Shown: positions 1 through 12,010 of the stretch, piece after piece
How the letters are laid out: every line of letters begins with the position of its first letter
Numbering within the stretch: position 1 is the first letter of the stretch
From: Diphasiastrum complanatum
Taxonomy: Eukaryota; Streptophyta; Lycopodiopsida; Lycopodiales; Lycopodiaceae
DNA length: 64,000 nucleotides
Assembly (NCBI GenBank): GCA_029204225.1
Contig: CM055092.1
Location: 18,500,886 to 18,564,885, forward strand
Direction of reading: 5' to 3'
Made by a program: the position numbers and the translations under genes
Notes under the pieces: generated by a model
Seen by the model: the letters and a program-made list of their open reading frames with translations, nothing else
Told to the model about the DNA's origin: nothing
Database searches by the model: none

Positions 1-299
1 CTACCTCCCTAACTATTAAAACTTAAAAAAGAGTGGGAATCCATTTCAAAATTGGAGGGAACCAATTTGAATTTGAGTTTGAAACAATTTTGGTGGGAGT
101 CCCAACTTTATTCACTAACTCGACATTTTGACATTAAAAGTCCCTCAAAAAGGCCCAAAGTACTTTTATTGACTTTCTAATTAATTAAATAACTATGTGA
201 TCATCGGGTTGGACTTACACATGTAGGGTGCCAAATCCCTCTCACTTATTAACTAGGGTTAGGGTTGCCTTGAGATCCGCAAACCCTCCAATGACGTGA

Positions 300-1414
300 T
301 TTCTATTACTGCCTTTTGTTCAACACTTATAGGCGTAGTCATGCACAAGAAAGAAGGTTCATTCCGTTGCGCTCGATGAAGTCGTCTACCTACTACTTCA
401 ACTTTGTCAAATTGCTTTCTCTCATGTCATCATCTCATCACCTCTTTCCAACATAGTATTAGAGCGTATTCTCTAATATGCAATTACCTTCATAGTATCA
501 AAGCGATTTGTTATATCAGAGCTCTAGTGCTTGACATCATTCGTGATATCAAATGGATATCATATTTTTCACTTCATAGCATCATTTTCAGAATCAAAGA
601 ATGATATTCTATTGATAGCGCAGTATGACATCATTCTTAACATCATCGATACAATCGAAGACTAAAAATTCTAGATGGATTATCAAAGTAAATCCTATCT
701 TATCGCAAATAAGCTGAATCGATCCAATTACTAGTCGAAATTGAAGATAGAGACCTTGCTAATCATCAACGAGTTGTGGGATGTTGCTACTAGTATTGAA
801 GTAAAGCTTGAAGATTACAAATCCGATTCAAAGTGGAAATCGAAGGATGGTAAAGCTTTTGCACTTATTATCCTCAATATATGAGATACTCATATTGGCC
901 ACATAGCTGAAGCCAAAACTTCGAAAGGAGTTTGGGACATCTTGAGCTCACTATATGATGTGAGAGACATAACTACCAAGTTACATCTACGAAGGAAATT
1001 CTTCACACTCAAGATGTCGAATAGTGATTTTCTTCAAGCAATCATCGATAGCTCTATATTCAACTGAATTAGAGTATATCACAACCTCTCCAGCTACAAA
1101 AGAAGCAATTTGGCTGAGGAACTTACTCTCAAATATCGTTCTGAATCAATATGCTCTGATGATTTTATTTTGTGTTAATCAAATTGTCATTTCCTTATCA
1201 ACCACAACCTAAGGTTTCATTCCAGGAGTCAGCACATTGAAATCAAATATCACTTCATCAAAAACAAATTTCTCGACAAAGAGATTAACTTGCAGTACTG
1301 TCCAACGCAAAACATGACAACATATATTTTTACTAAGCTTGGATACACATAGAAAGTTTTGTGCAAAACTAAGTTTGAAGGTCAAGGCATTCATGGATTC
1401 AGATTAAGGGAGAG
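300..1414 (+). pseudogene. Copia relic with gag fused directly to RNase H
   Basis: An LTR end of the same family as 28213-29116 runs to 453 (ending TTTCCAACA). It is followed by a decayed initiator-Met-tRNA primer-binding site (454-466) and a gag starting at about 675. The gag reads like a UBN2-type Copia Gag with a W-D-I-L-S-S-L-Y block and L-H-L-R-R-K-F-F, and has in-frame stops. At about 1040 it jumps to the end of RNase H (E-Y-I-T-T-S-P-A-T-K-E-A-I-W-L-R-N-L-L). Protease, integrase and reverse transcriptase are absent, so the element has a large internal deletion. A polypurine tract, attaagggagag, sits at 1403-1414. The right arm carries the same relic at about 42163-43277. Confidence 0.75.
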
Positions 1415-1926
1415 TATTGGATTATTCTCCTACTAATCGACTAATTAATTTTTAATCTTCATCCAACTGAATATCCAGATCTGTAGTTTTCTTCATGTTT
1501 TTACACAGTCTACAGAACTACTCAAAAATGGTTCACAAGTTGTTATTCTCACTTCGGCCACTTCGAAGACCTTGGAAACTTCAGGTTTTTGCATTTTCGC
1601 ATTTTTCGGCTGTCGCGTTTTTCGAAAAAATGCGAACTATGCGACAAACGGTTTATTTCTACCAAGTGACAATTAATATTCCACTTGGAATTAAAGCCAC
1701 CGACTTGCATTAATTTATCAACAAATGAGTTTTTGGGAAGTCTTGACTGGATGAATGCCAGCACATCACAGCCAACTGGATGATGCAATTGACAACCTAA
1801 TTTCTTAGTATAAATAGTTGATCATACTTCTACGAAGATATAGAGCAATTTGAAGCAATAGTTAGCATCTCTCTCAAGCTTTCAAGCTTGAACGCTCTTG
1901 ATCATTAACCTAGCCTCTTGTACTTG
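1415..1926 (+). repeat. Partial 3' LTR of the Copia relic
   Basis: It begins right after the polypurine tract and resembles the LTR at 28213-29116: shared blocks include the cttcatgtttttacacagtc region and the TATA-like tataaatagttgatca near 1808. The right-arm copy stops at the TATA-like box (about 41766), because the following 2.0 kb is missing there. The start is degenerate (TATTGG instead of TGTTAG). Confidence 0.6.
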
Positions 1927-1938
1927 GCTCTGACACCA

Positions 1939-2632
1939 TGTTAAAGTCTGAAAATTTTCGACGTAGAGGGGTTGGATGCCAATTAGATTGATTAATCACA
2001 ATTCCAATGACTAGATCTGGATCTAGATCAAATATTCCATCTAACTAGCAAGAACATCTTGATAAATAATCAATATGACTCAAGAGCAGCCTCACACATG
2101 TGGAATACCGTCAGTGTATAGACAATGAACAAAGATTATAGTACATTACTCATTGGTAGCAGTCAATGCAAGAAATCACAACACAAGTAGTAAACCAAAA
2201 CAAGGTATTGCATCAAAATCAAGATCTCTCATCAATATTGTATTATTTATAATGATGATTTCTATATATCAAGTACATTTTGACCTGGTATGTTGACTCA
2301 ATAGGTCTGGCACATGTAGGGAGTGCAAGATCATCCTAGATCAAGCAATAAATGCAAGATAAGCCCCCACCTCTTTGAATCCTAACTTGGTGCCATTGCC
2401 TCACCATGATTTGCTTGATTTTAGGTGATTTCTCCTAGCTTATAGGAACTTGCAAGATCACATCTTATAGATGGAAATTTTGTACTTGACTAGCTTCCAA
2501 ATAGTTACTTGATTCAATCTACCTAAATCTAGATGCATTTATGACTACCATCCACATGTGGGAACAAGCTCCACACATTTGGGTTCAAGTTACGTACTTA
2601 GATCAAATAGCTAGATTTTGACAATTTTAACA
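1939..2632 (-). mobile_element. LTR-like segment, TGTTAA...TTAACA (partial Copia?)
   Basis: The 694-bp segment has complementary ends TGTTAA and TTAACA. It is preceded at 1927-1938 by gctctgacacca, the reverse complement of a slightly altered initiator-Met-tRNA primer-binding site, which suggests a minus-strand element. Much of it resembles 20527-21345 (shared blocks around the phrase ctcacacatgtggaatac and the words for 'tcaatgcaagaaatcacaacac'). No matching internal region is present, so it is a truncated element or recombination product. It lies inside the 2.0-kb block found only in the left arm. Confidence 0.45.
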
Positions 2633-3810
2633 AGAGTCTACAATTTGTTTAGGCCTTTGGCCTGTTAAAAAAGTCATACCATGTCGAAGAATTTTATGCA
2701 ATCCATGCTGAAAATACGAGACCTATTTCAAATCCAAAAATGGTCCTTGTAGTTGCTTCTCCAACACTTTAACATATTGTATGTAAGCTAACACGTCCTC
2801 CTTGTTCAACTTCTAAATGGCTTGCAATTTACCAACAATCTCCTCGTTTTCATGCTCCTTTATATAATGCTTAAAGAAAGCAAGATTTAAATCATCGTAA
2901 ATCTGAAATTCCTGCAGATCTTATTCTAAATACCTTTGCAGAGCATAATCACCTTTCAAAGTAGTTGGTAATAATTCCATTTTTTAATATCCTTCGTCTC
3001 ATGATTAGCTTGACATAGCCAACAACTGGTGTATATGCATATCAGGACTTATTGCAATCATCATTCTTTCATTATTCTCACATTCATCATTCTGACATAT
3101 AAATCTCTATATTTTAACAATTAACATTCTCTCTCTCTCTCATTTACATCCTTCCTTTTTGTAATCATCATTCTTATGTCCATCATTCTTTCACTCTAAA
3201 CTAATTGTAACAAATTAATTCTCTCTCTCTCATTCTTACATCATTCCTCTCTCTCTATCATCATTAACTAGTGGGGATGGTGGGTACCCAACGAGTTTAA
3301 GCTAGTGGTAGAAGGCCGTGGAGAGTCGGGGGAGAGAGAAGAAGTTGTGAAGATCTAAAGAGGGCAGCCAAAACTCCAAGAGTAGCCAAGCAAAAGCTTA
3401 AGAGTGAGAGAAGCATTAAATGGAGGTTAGCACAGCTCGTGCGATCCAACAAGAGGAGAGAGATAGTGTATGCAAGTGCATAGTGGCTGTAGGAGTGAGT
3501 TTTGACATGCATGTGGCTGCGAAACCGTTGGATGAAGCCTCTTGCCAATAAATGCTGCAGATCGTGAGTTGTTTTAGCCATCGGATTGAATCAAATGGCC
3601 ATGATTGGAGTGAAAGAGCCTAAGGGTAGTTGAAGTCCAAGTTCGACTTCATTTCATTAAAAGTCATCAAATTGAAGTAAAAGTTGAGTCCAAACCTTTT
3701 GAAATGTGAAGTTTTTTCAAGGTGAAGAAACAGATTAAAAAGCTAAAAAGTCTCTATTTTGGGTCTCCTTTAGTATTTTTTGACGAAATGAAAGGCTGTA
3801 GCCTCCAAAT
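2633..3810. other. Rest of the left-arm-specific 2.0-kb block
   Basis: No gene is visible. Low-complexity CT-rich runs lie at about 3120-3265. The stretch 3297-3581 (minus strand) resembles 19411-19626 (plus strand); both encode a similar leucine- and serine-rich frame around the words R-T-S-C-A-N/D-L-H. It is therefore a dispersed repeat and not a gene. The block's right edge at 3810 shares short AAA microhomology with its left edge, and the right arm lacks it. Confidence 0.55.
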
Positions 3811-4059
3811 GAAGGAGACTTCACCACCTTACAGGGCATGAAGTTGGGAATTCGTGTTAAGGAGCATTTTGCAAAGCGAAAGTGACTGGGCTTCCAATTT
3901 GGCAGTGGTGCAGAGAGTGGCTTTGTAAGCCAAAAATTGTAGGTCATTATTTTTTACCTTTGACATCATTGTTGGCCTCATAATACTCTCTTTAGCCTAC
4001 AAGATGGAGTTTTATGCAATTTGGAGATTTCCAACATTAATGAAGCACATTTTGGTGAT

Positions 4060-4690
4060 GTAAGTAAAGTCGATGGGGCTTCCAATGATAACATTTGGAA
4101 GTTCAAAATGAAGAGTATACTCATGGAGAAAGAGCTATGGGATATTGTTGCAAGCATTGGGACACCACTCACACTAACATGAGGGCCTATGACAAGAAGG
4201 TGCTGAGAGCATTATCATTGATCAATCTATCAGTGAACGATCATGTGATTACCCATATTAGTCATGTCATGACTACTAGGGGAGCTTGGGAAGCTTTTAA
4301 AACACAATTTCAAACTTCTAATCTAGCTCGAGCCATGTTCTTAAAGGCCAGATTGAACACCATCAGAATGGAAGAAGGTGAAATGGTGGGATCTTTCTTC
4401 ACCAGGAGATGAGGCACCAGCTTGTGGCAATTGGAGAACCAATCAGAGATGTCAGATTGGTACATACCACAATGAGTGGTATATCGGAAGGCTTATAAAT
4501 GTCTTTAAGTGGAATTGCCTCGAGGGAGAGATTGCCTACCTTCAAATATTTGCATGCAAGAAGAGCAAAAGACGATGGATAGTAAAGTGAAGGCAAACCA
4601 CACAAGAGGATCAGGCATTGTTAGCTAAGAAAAAGTAAAAGAGCTAGAAACACACACGAAGAGAAAAAAAAAATTATAAAGTTCTAATCA
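4060..4690 (+). pseudogene. Copia gag relic
   Basis: Reading across frames gives a UBN2-type Gag: I-W-K-F-K-M-K-S-I-L-M-E-K-E-L-W-D-I-V, then after a frameshift A-L-S-L-I-N-L-S-V-N-D-H-V and G-A-W-E-A-F-K-T-Q-F, then another frameshift into a stretch ending near 4680. No pol follows. The right-arm partner at about 40930-41510 has the same frameshifts and a few substitutions (V to M, D to N, A to S, S to P), so it was dead before the inverted duplication. Confidence 0.7.
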
Positions 4691-4880
4691 AAACTCCCAA
4701 ACCGTATGATTATATCCTATTCTAGAATATCACCACATGCGCCCTCCCTGCGGCATTTGGGATTTCATGTGGAATTTATCTTCCAACAAGAAACATTTGA
4801 ACCATGTCTTTAATGGAAAAAAACAAGGGCTACACACCTTCCTAGAATTGGGAGTGTTGGTTACCTGAACTCTTTTATGA

Positions 4881-4976
<96 letters not shown>
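4881..4976. repeat. (TC)n microsatellite
   Basis: Almost uninterrupted TC dinucleotide repeat of about 95 bases. In the right arm it corresponds to AG tracts at 39955-40021 and 40634-40685. Confidence 0.97.
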
Positions 4977-4978
<2 letters not shown>

Positions 4979-5099
4979 GCATGAAACATAACTAATATAT
5001 AATACATAAATTAAGAGAGGACACTACCTTTTTTGGGTAGAAATACACTTTTGTAAATTTATTATGCACTATTTTCAACTAATACCCTTGACTTGCAAT

Positions 5100-5380
5100 A
5101 ACTTTTTAAGTGTACCTCGAAAGTATGTCATGTTTTATATCATTGGAAAGCGCTTTCTAATGCACCAAACTCCGCTGAAATTTGACTTACCACTAAATAG
5201 TTGTCATTTTTAATATGGACCCAAAAAGTTATAATTAATATGTCATATAATATATTATTGGAAAGCACTTGACAGGCACTTTCTAATGCATTAAACTCCG
5301 TTGAAATTGGACTTACCACTAAAAAGTTATGTCATTTTTAATGTGGACTCAAAACAATTATGAGTAATAAAATTCCCAAA
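5100..5380. repeat. Local tandem duplication, about 125-bp period
   Basis: Two copies of a block with ctttctaatgca, then aaactccg(c/t)tgaaat and acttaccactaaa, at about 5150-5240 and 5275-5360. The right arm has essentially one such block (39360-39480). No coding potential. Confidence 0.6.
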
Positions 5381-5499
5381 AAGTGAAATGTATTACCAAA
5401 AGGTACAATGAAAAATGGGTTATTTTTTTGTACCACCAAACCATGCTTTTAGCCCTTCAAAATCTATCATAAAATTCATAGATATGTCATTTGAAATGT

Positions 5500-5965
5500 C
5501 CAAAAAAAACTAAGGGTAGGTCGGAATAGACATTGGTATACTGTTCAAAACAACATCATGTATTCCGACCTCAATTCCTACCATGCCAATACCTGGGATC
5601 TGCTACAGAATGTGCATTTGAACTGCTCTGATGGTGATCAGCCCACAAATCAACAATGAAACCTGCAAAACAAAAACCAATATTGAAGGTTGTTAAGTAT
5701 ATTACCACAAAAAATATTCTTGCAACAATCTAAATTTTACAAAACAAATCTGAAAAAAGAAAACAAAATCCACACAAAGCAAAAACTAAATTTACACAAA
5801 GAACAATGAAGATCCATATGCAAATCTGTATTTGCACCAAAAACTGGATATACATCAGATGAATAGAAGATCTGACATTAAAATATCCATCGGAATAGAT
5901 GCTGCTTTAACAAACTTCATAGACCTTCCTATTCCAATGGGCATTCCGACCATCTAGAAATATGG
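5500..5965 (-). repeat. Dispersed repeat family R1, copy 1
   Basis: AT-rich noncoding sequence with recurring 'tattccgacc / ggtcggaata' words that could fold back on themselves. A diverged relative occurs at 11395-12010. Right-arm partners are 38770-39215 and 32580-33240, and a fragment is at 45825-45960. I recognise no coding region and no clear terminal repeats. Confidence 0.5.
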
Positions 5966-5979
5966 TCTAGCACCCTCAC

Positions 5980-6394
5980 TGTTAGAATCCCCATCGTCAT
6001 GGCAATCATTGCTAAAGTACAAACAGGTGAAGAACGCTAAGTTTCCACCCAACCATAGAGGTACTGCCACCTCACCCCCGTGCACTGGAGCCACAGACCA
6101 CCTTCAAGCAAGCTCGGATCTCATGTAAGCCATGGTGTCCCATACCACCATGCCTTACCCTCGACCCTCACCTACCTACATCCTAAGGCCTAGATACTCG
6201 TCCTGACCTGACCACCAGTGGAAGAGCTCTTCATTCTCCAAGAGAGAATGAATAGCTAGCTCATGGAGACTACGTGCCAATGAGACATTGACATGTGGCA
6301 CCCAAAAGATTTATAGCTCTATATCAGTGTTCTGTCCCATAACTGAGACCGTCACCTCAAGTTTCCTGTTGCGTACCCTTATGGGTATGTAACA
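5980..6394 (-). mobile_element. Chromovirus (Ty3/Gypsy) LTR, 111 bp shorter than its twin
   Basis: On the minus strand it starts TGTTACATACCC and ends CTAACA. It directly follows a polypurine stretch (6395-6410) and the end of the integrase-chromodomain frame, so it is the 3' LTR. The right-arm copy at 38214-38739 is 526 bp; this one is 415 bp because a block between 'ggcacg' and 'tctccatgagc' is missing. The 5' LTR is absent. Confidence 0.8.
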
Positions 6395-6406
6395 TTCCCT
6401 CCCCCT

Positions 6407-7622
6407 TTAAGTGTCTCTTCCTAATGGGAGCAAGCCAAGGAAGTTCAGTCTTAGATAGTCCTCTCTCTCCCAAGTGTCCTCGTCATCTGTCTTACCTTTC
6501 CAATGTACGAGAAATTCAGAAACCAAACGGTTTCTCAATTGGTGACGACGAACGTCAACAACTTTTTCAGGTACATTAGGCACAAAGGTAGACAGATCCT
6601 CGAGTTCAACTAGTTCACCTTCCGGAATTAGGGAATCCTTCCTACTAAGTCATTCTTTTAAACGACTTACATGGAAACCAGGATGAACCCTAACCCCAAT
6701 CGGAAGATCTAGTTGAAACACGACCGGGTTGATTTTCTTTACAACCTTATAAGGTCCGCTATATCGAGGAGATAGCTTATGGCATTCTCCCGTCCGGAGT
6801 ACCTTCGAATCCTTAGGGATTTTAAGATACACCCAGGTTCCGACCTCAATATCCCGAGGTGATCAACCGCGGTTAGCATAAAATTGAGCTCTATCCTGAG
6901 TGGTTTTCATGCTTTCCTTGGCCACTAGCATCATTTCTTGCATATCTTGTAGGAAATCTACTGCAGCTTGCACCTTGAGACCTTTGAGACCGACCAAAAC
7001 TGGAGAACGTGGCTGGAAGCCATACATCAGCATAAAAGGAGTGAATCCGGTGGCAGAATGCTTAGCACTATTGTGCGCGAACTCAACCAAAGGGAGATAC
7101 TTTTCCCAGTCAGACTGTCGGTGAGAAACGTATGCTCTAAGCATATCCTCCAACATCTCGTTGACTCGTTCTGTCTGCCCATCAGATTTTGGGTGATCCG
7201 AAGAACTAAGACTAAGGGTTGTTTCAAGTTTTTCAAAAACTGCTTGCCGGAACTTACTAGTGAACTTGGAGTCAGGATCACTAACGATATCATTCGGCAA
7301 ACCATACACTCTGAAAAACTTTTCAACGAAAAATTGGGCTAGTTCAGATGCCTTGACAGTTGATTTAGTTGGTATAAATTGCGCCATCTTGGTTATCTTG
7401 TCAACCACCACCCAAAAGGCATTGTGATCACTCCGGGTTTTAGGGAGTCCAACCACAAAATCCATTGAAATACTTTCCCATTTCTTATTGAAAATTTCCA
7501 AGGGATGTAAAAGACCCGCAACTTTGAGTCTTTCTGCTTTGTTTTGTTGGCATTGTTCACAACTTTGAACGCATGCCTCCACATGATCTTTCATCTTAGG
7601 CCAAAAGAACAACTCAAATACG
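6407..7622 (-). pseudogene. Chromovirus integrase-chromodomain relic
   Basis: The C-terminal part of a Ty3/Gypsy Pol. The frame from 7612 shows the second half of the integrase zinc finger (C-x2-S-C-E-Q-C), then the core with M-D-F-V, S-D-P-D-S-K-F (usually S-D-R-D) and S-D-G-Q-T-E-R-V-N, so the D-D-E residues are present. A stop near 6860 and another near 6648 interrupt it. Past them, V-D-V-R-R-H-Q-L-R-N and F-L-V-R-W-K-G-K identify a chromodomain, which in this family directs insertion to heterochromatin. The 5' side ends abruptly at about 7622, so protease, RT and RNase H are gone. The core here is open for 249 codons, while the right-arm copy has extra lesions. Confidence 0.88.
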
Positions 7623-8837
7623 TTCCATTCAAAATCACACAGTTATCAAAGATTGTCAGTTGTTATAATCCCATGCTTTTAAAGAATAGTGCATTGAAGG
7701 AAACTATTTTGTAACTACTACATTATACTCATCTGGTTAAAGGATGTTATAAGTATCCAAAAATCAACGTGATTGGCATCTAACTACAATTCTTGGGCAT
7801 CCAACTACTCAAAATTCTGAAATTTGTCAAAAGTAGTGATTTTGCGAAATAGTAATTTTCCAAGGGATCCATTTACATATGTCCCTATTTCTAGTACTCG
7901 AGAAAATTGGCATAATATAGTAATGGAACTGGCGAGAACTTTGATTGTAATAAGGCCTATGTACAAAGATCCAAAAGCAAAGAAGAATTGATCAAAAACA
8001 CCTTGAACTCCTCAATGACGTACTCTTTTGCAATTGATTGTACAAAATTAGATTCTGATCAAGCAGATTTTGCAGATCCCTGTTGTTTTCATTAGTTTAA
8101 AAGTACTCAAGGGGCTAGCCATGTAACGAAAGACATAGGAATGGATATCGTGACAAGATTCCAGTTGGCCTTGTGACAAACAATGAGGGATTTAGACCTA
8201 TCTTGAATTTATACATCGAAATGCCTGGAACTGCCATAGATCACCATCATATTTATGAATGACTTCTGACCATATGAGTGTAACACTATTTTCCTGTTGT
8301 GAGATATTATGACATACTTTGATTGTGACATATGGTGACTAGATGTTAACAAGTGACCTTAGTGTAGAAGGAATCTTTAAGAATTTGGATGTTTAGATAT
8401 TTTGATCAAAAACACCTTAACCTTGAATCCTTGAATGACGTACTATTTTGATTGTACAAAATTGGATTTGAAAGTAGAATACTATGCACTTCTCAGTTTT
8501 CATTAATTTAGAAGAACTGAAGAGCAAAGCTAGCCATGTAAGATGCACATAAGCATGGATCAAATGTCATGATATCTGATTCATGCCTATGTGCATCATT
8601 ACATGCCTAGCCTCGCTCTTCACAAGATTATCGTTTGCCTTGTCACAAACAATGAGCATGGATCAAAAAATTGCAATTGGCCTTGTCACAAACAATGACC
8701 ATGGATTACAAGATTGTAGTTGGCCTTGTCACAAACAATAAGTAGGGATTTCTTTAGACCTATGTTGAATTTATATGTCATCAAGATGCATGGAACCCCC
8801 GGTGCCATACATCACCATCATATTTATGATAGACTTC
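7623..8837. other. Noncoding stretch with short internal repeats
   Basis: No gene seen. The phrase 'ggccttgtcacaaacaat' recurs about four times between 8170 and 8750, and a longer block around gcatgtaa/atgcacataggcatg is partly palindromic (8535-8610). Same content in the right arm at 35770-36980. Confidence 0.6.
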
Positions 8838-9360
8838 TAACAATCCAAATAAGTGCCATACAACTAAGCTAGGATGAACATTATTGTTTGTCAAAAGATT
8901 TCATTTAATTTATCTTGTAAAAGCAAATTCAATAGACTAGTTGTCTCAGTGGATTCAATTAGTTTGTTTATATATTGTTGATCATCTCTAATTTTGTGTT
9001 CGATCAATTTCCAACCGTCAAGGTGCACCGATGCAAATGGCGAGTTCACGTTCTTCTTTTTCAGATGATGAGGAAGGACCATCACATATCGAATCAGAGG
9101 CTTGTCTATACTCGAGAATACCATGTCCGTGTACACGATGTAAGTATGCATTAAGATGAGAGCAACATATTACTATATTACACGTTCACATGTATGGACA
9201 TATTAAGAAAGAGTCATTGTTTGTACGGCCCGAAGTTGGTTCTTCGGTCAGTTCTGATTTGCAAAGCACCTTGTATTGCTAAAAAAAATAATTGCATGCA
9301 CCCTTATCATGTATGTATTTGGTGGTCTTCACGATTGGAGAAAATATTCCACTGTTCTTG
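8838..9360 (+). repeat. Extra copy of the CACTA first-exon region
   Basis: Directly repeats 13273-13800: both hold 'aagtgccatacaactaa', 'gatgcaaatg', 'tcagatgatgagg', 'agagaataccatg' and 'gcatgcacccttatcatgta'. In the 13-kb copy this block leads into the TNP2-like frame; here it stops. Right-arm partner about 35230-35760; a further relative is at 44290-44652. Confidence 0.7.
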
Positions 9361-10229
9361 ACTATTGTTGTAGTTGTCCTCCTTTTGACCAAGATCTGGT
9401 TGATTTGACAAATTTTTGTTGTTTTTTTTATTTCTCAGATCCAGATGGATCTTAAGAATGGTGACTGAACAGCTTCACCTGTTCAATAATCAGATTAGAT
9501 TTCAAACAAGCAAATCCACTAAAATCAGGCAAAATCACTTCCAACTAACCCTAAATGCAGTTTTAACACTATTCATGCCACGACAAGATGCCTAATGCAA
9601 GCTAACCATCCAACAAACATGCTGCAAACTAAAAAATTGGCGTAGCTCCTTGGAAACAATGCCAAAATTGTAGTGGATTTCTTTCCTACCTATCATCAAC
9701 CCAAGATCCAAGCAATCTAGCATCATGGAGATGGAGTTAGTTGTCACGCGTAGGTTCATTCTCATGAGAACGATAGCATATATCAAATTTTAGCATGAAT
9801 GGAAGATCCACATCTAACTCTAACACGTTAGCACTAATTTAATCCTAAGCGTTAACACTACACAATTAACACTACATTCATTAACACTACGTTCCACAAT
9901 GAAGATAGCTTACTCTTTCTCTCTCTCCCTTTCTCTCTTACAAAAAACATAAGAAATAGCAATTCAAAATACATTCAGATCCAACAATTAGCAAATACAA
10001 CAAAAACATGAGAGATGGAGGAAAAGAGATAGAGAGCAAGGACATTCACGAATCCATTCCATAAGAGAACCAATCTGCTTGTATTGAAATGAGGATATGA
10101 ACATGAGGAACAACTCGAGTTTACCCCTATTTATAGTAGAGAGGAGGACCTTGCCCTCAAAATCCTATTGGTCCATTTCTACCTCCATAACTATTCAAAC
10201 TTAAAAAAGAGTGGGAACCCATTTCAAAC
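9361..10229. other. Noncoding repeat block with promoter-like box and CACTA words
   Basis: On the minus strand this contains tataaatagggg (about 10127-10140) in a setting like an LTR or element promoter, and a cluster of ttaacactac words at about 9825-9900. The block recurs in the right arm at 34381-35230 and as a second, more diverged copy at 43525-44290. No gene is seen. Confidence 0.5.
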
Positions 10230-10830
10230 CTAGAATACAAGAGTATGTTGACACTAATTAGGCTGGCAATGTAGACGATAGAAAGTCAACTATACAGTAT
10301 GCTTTCAACTTTGGAAATGGCTATCTTCATGGTCTAGTAAGAAACATGATATTATTTTTCTTTCGTCGACAAAAGCTGAGTATAAAGTATTAAGTTCTAT
10401 GACTCAAAAAGTTGTATGGCTACGAAGATTGTTGAGTGAGATTGGTATGACGCAAACACACCCTACGATTATCTTCACTGATAGTCAAAGCAGGATACAA
10501 TTGGCCAAAAATCCAGTATTTCATGGAAGAGCTACACACATTGAAGTAAAATATCACTTTGTGCTTGAGAAATTACATTTTACAGATATTAGTATTATGC
10601 ATTGTTCCACAATGTTGCAACTTGTTGATAAGTTTACAAAAGCTAGAAGTAAAGACAAGTTTGAGAATAAAGAGAAGGAAAAAGATTTATTAAAACTGAT
10701 GATTTGGTTACTAGGGAATTTCATTATGGTGGTGCTCAAATTTTTCCTTATTGTAACCAGGATGGCCAATACTCTAATGAGTGTCCAAATGGCACATGAT
10801 ATTGTGCTCCTTTGGAATTGAATGAAGATT
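10230..10830 (+). pseudogene. Copia RNase H relic
   Basis: Begins with a decayed D-V-D-D-R-K-S-T block, then V-V-W-L-R-R-L-L-S-E-I-G, I-F-T-D-S-Q-S, A-K-N-P-V-F-H-G-R and T-H-I-E-V-K-Y-H-F-V, the usual end of Copia RNase H. A frameshift lies between the first block and the 10399-10821 frame. It ends near 10830 without a recognisable polypurine tract or LTR. The right-arm twin (33785-34380) has an identical 140-residue frame. Confidence 0.8.
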
Positions 10831-11394
10831 GAATAAGCTTGTCAAGATCCACGAATGGACTACAAGGAAGCAGTTGAACATGAACTTAGTAAATGAGCTC
10901 AAAATCATTAACTCTATGAAATCATGTAGATATCCTCATTGTCATACTCTTGGAGGCCTTAGAAACCTTCATTGGAAGGGGAGTATGAGGTGATCGAGAC
11001 GCCCCGAGAATTGGAAGCGACGATTTCTACATAATCTGTGTAAGACGAGTGTGTGCCCTTTTCCCGTTGAGATCCCTCAGATTTAGCTAATAAACATTAG
11101 AGATGATGTAACACAATCCAATGTATTTTATTTTGTGTGACATTTGCTCATGTGCCAATGAGTTCCAGGATCTAAAAATGTGTGCTGGGCACAAACCGTG
11201 CAAGCATGCAAGTACTTGAACATGCTTTTGGGCATTAATTTTGCCATACAATAGGATATACTTGTACAAATTTCTAAGAGCACAACATTTGGAGTTCATG
11301 TCCATTGAAGATCAACTATGCAATCTTCACGCATGCCCTATAATCAATAAATTTAGATATATGTTTATGAAAAGCTCAAAACCTATGAAATAGA
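10831..11394. other. Noncoding stretch
   Basis: No gene, RNA or repeat recognised beyond its duplication in the right arm (about 33212-33784). Confidence 0.5.
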
Positions 11395-12010
11395 CCTCGG
11401 AATAGACAATGAAATACTGTTTAAAATAGAAGCATGCATTTCGTGGTCTGTATAGACCTTGTAAGTACCTGGATTTTCTACTAAATGTGTTGCTCAACTG
11501 CTTGGATGGTGTCTGGGAGAAAAAATCAGCATACAGACCTGCAAAACATAAATATTGTCATTCTTACTTAAGTTACCACAATAAAAATTCATACAACAAT
11601 GTAGACTTTACAGAACAATTTTGAAAAAAAACAAGGTCCACTTAAGACACTAGCTACATCTACACAAATCACATTAATTATGCATAGATCTACATCTACA
11701 AAGCTGATATGCAATGCAAAGCTGATATCTCCACAATGTAATGCAAGGCTCAACACTGCTGTTAGAATACACTTTGGAACAGCCTTCGGAATAGGTAGCA
11801 CAGTAGATCGGCCCATTTTGATCCCATGGATCTAGATCCACAACAAAAAATGTGGACCTACATCAAGAATGCAAAAAAAATAGAAAACTGTAGTTGAAAA
11901 AAAAAAGTGCAAATGGCCATTGAAGCAGAGGTTGGTATAGTAAATGGGATAGATTGGCCTATTTCGATGGCCTTTCCGACTTTTGTTTTGCTCTAGTATT
12001 TGTGGATCCG
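11395..12010 (-). repeat. Dispersed repeat family R1, copy 2
   Basis: Diverged relative of 5500-5965 in the same orientation: gaatagac, tactgtt(t/c)aaaa, tacctgg(a/g)t, gcaaaaca and acaaca-tgtagactttacagaacaa blocks occur in the same order. No coding region. Confidence 0.5.

Noticed and set aside
1939-2632. A complete solo LTR with target duplication
   Set aside because: No matching 5-bp flanks were found, and a primer-binding-site-like word lies beside it, so a truncated element is as likely.
4881-4976. TC/AG tracts as possible promoter GAGA elements
   Set aside because: They behave as simple microsatellites, vary between arms and have no gene downstream.
6968-7342. Plus-strand ORFs over the integrase region (and 37266-37640)
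   Set aside because: They are antisense shadows of the integrase frame.
8160-8760. Repeated phrase 'cttgtcacaaacaatg' as a CRISPR-like array
   Set aside because: Copies are few, imperfect, unevenly spaced and in plant nuclear DNA.
11087-11305. Short ORF conserved between arms (also 33301-33519)
   Set aside because: Conservation is explained by the duplicated block; neighbouring noncoding DNA is equally conserved.
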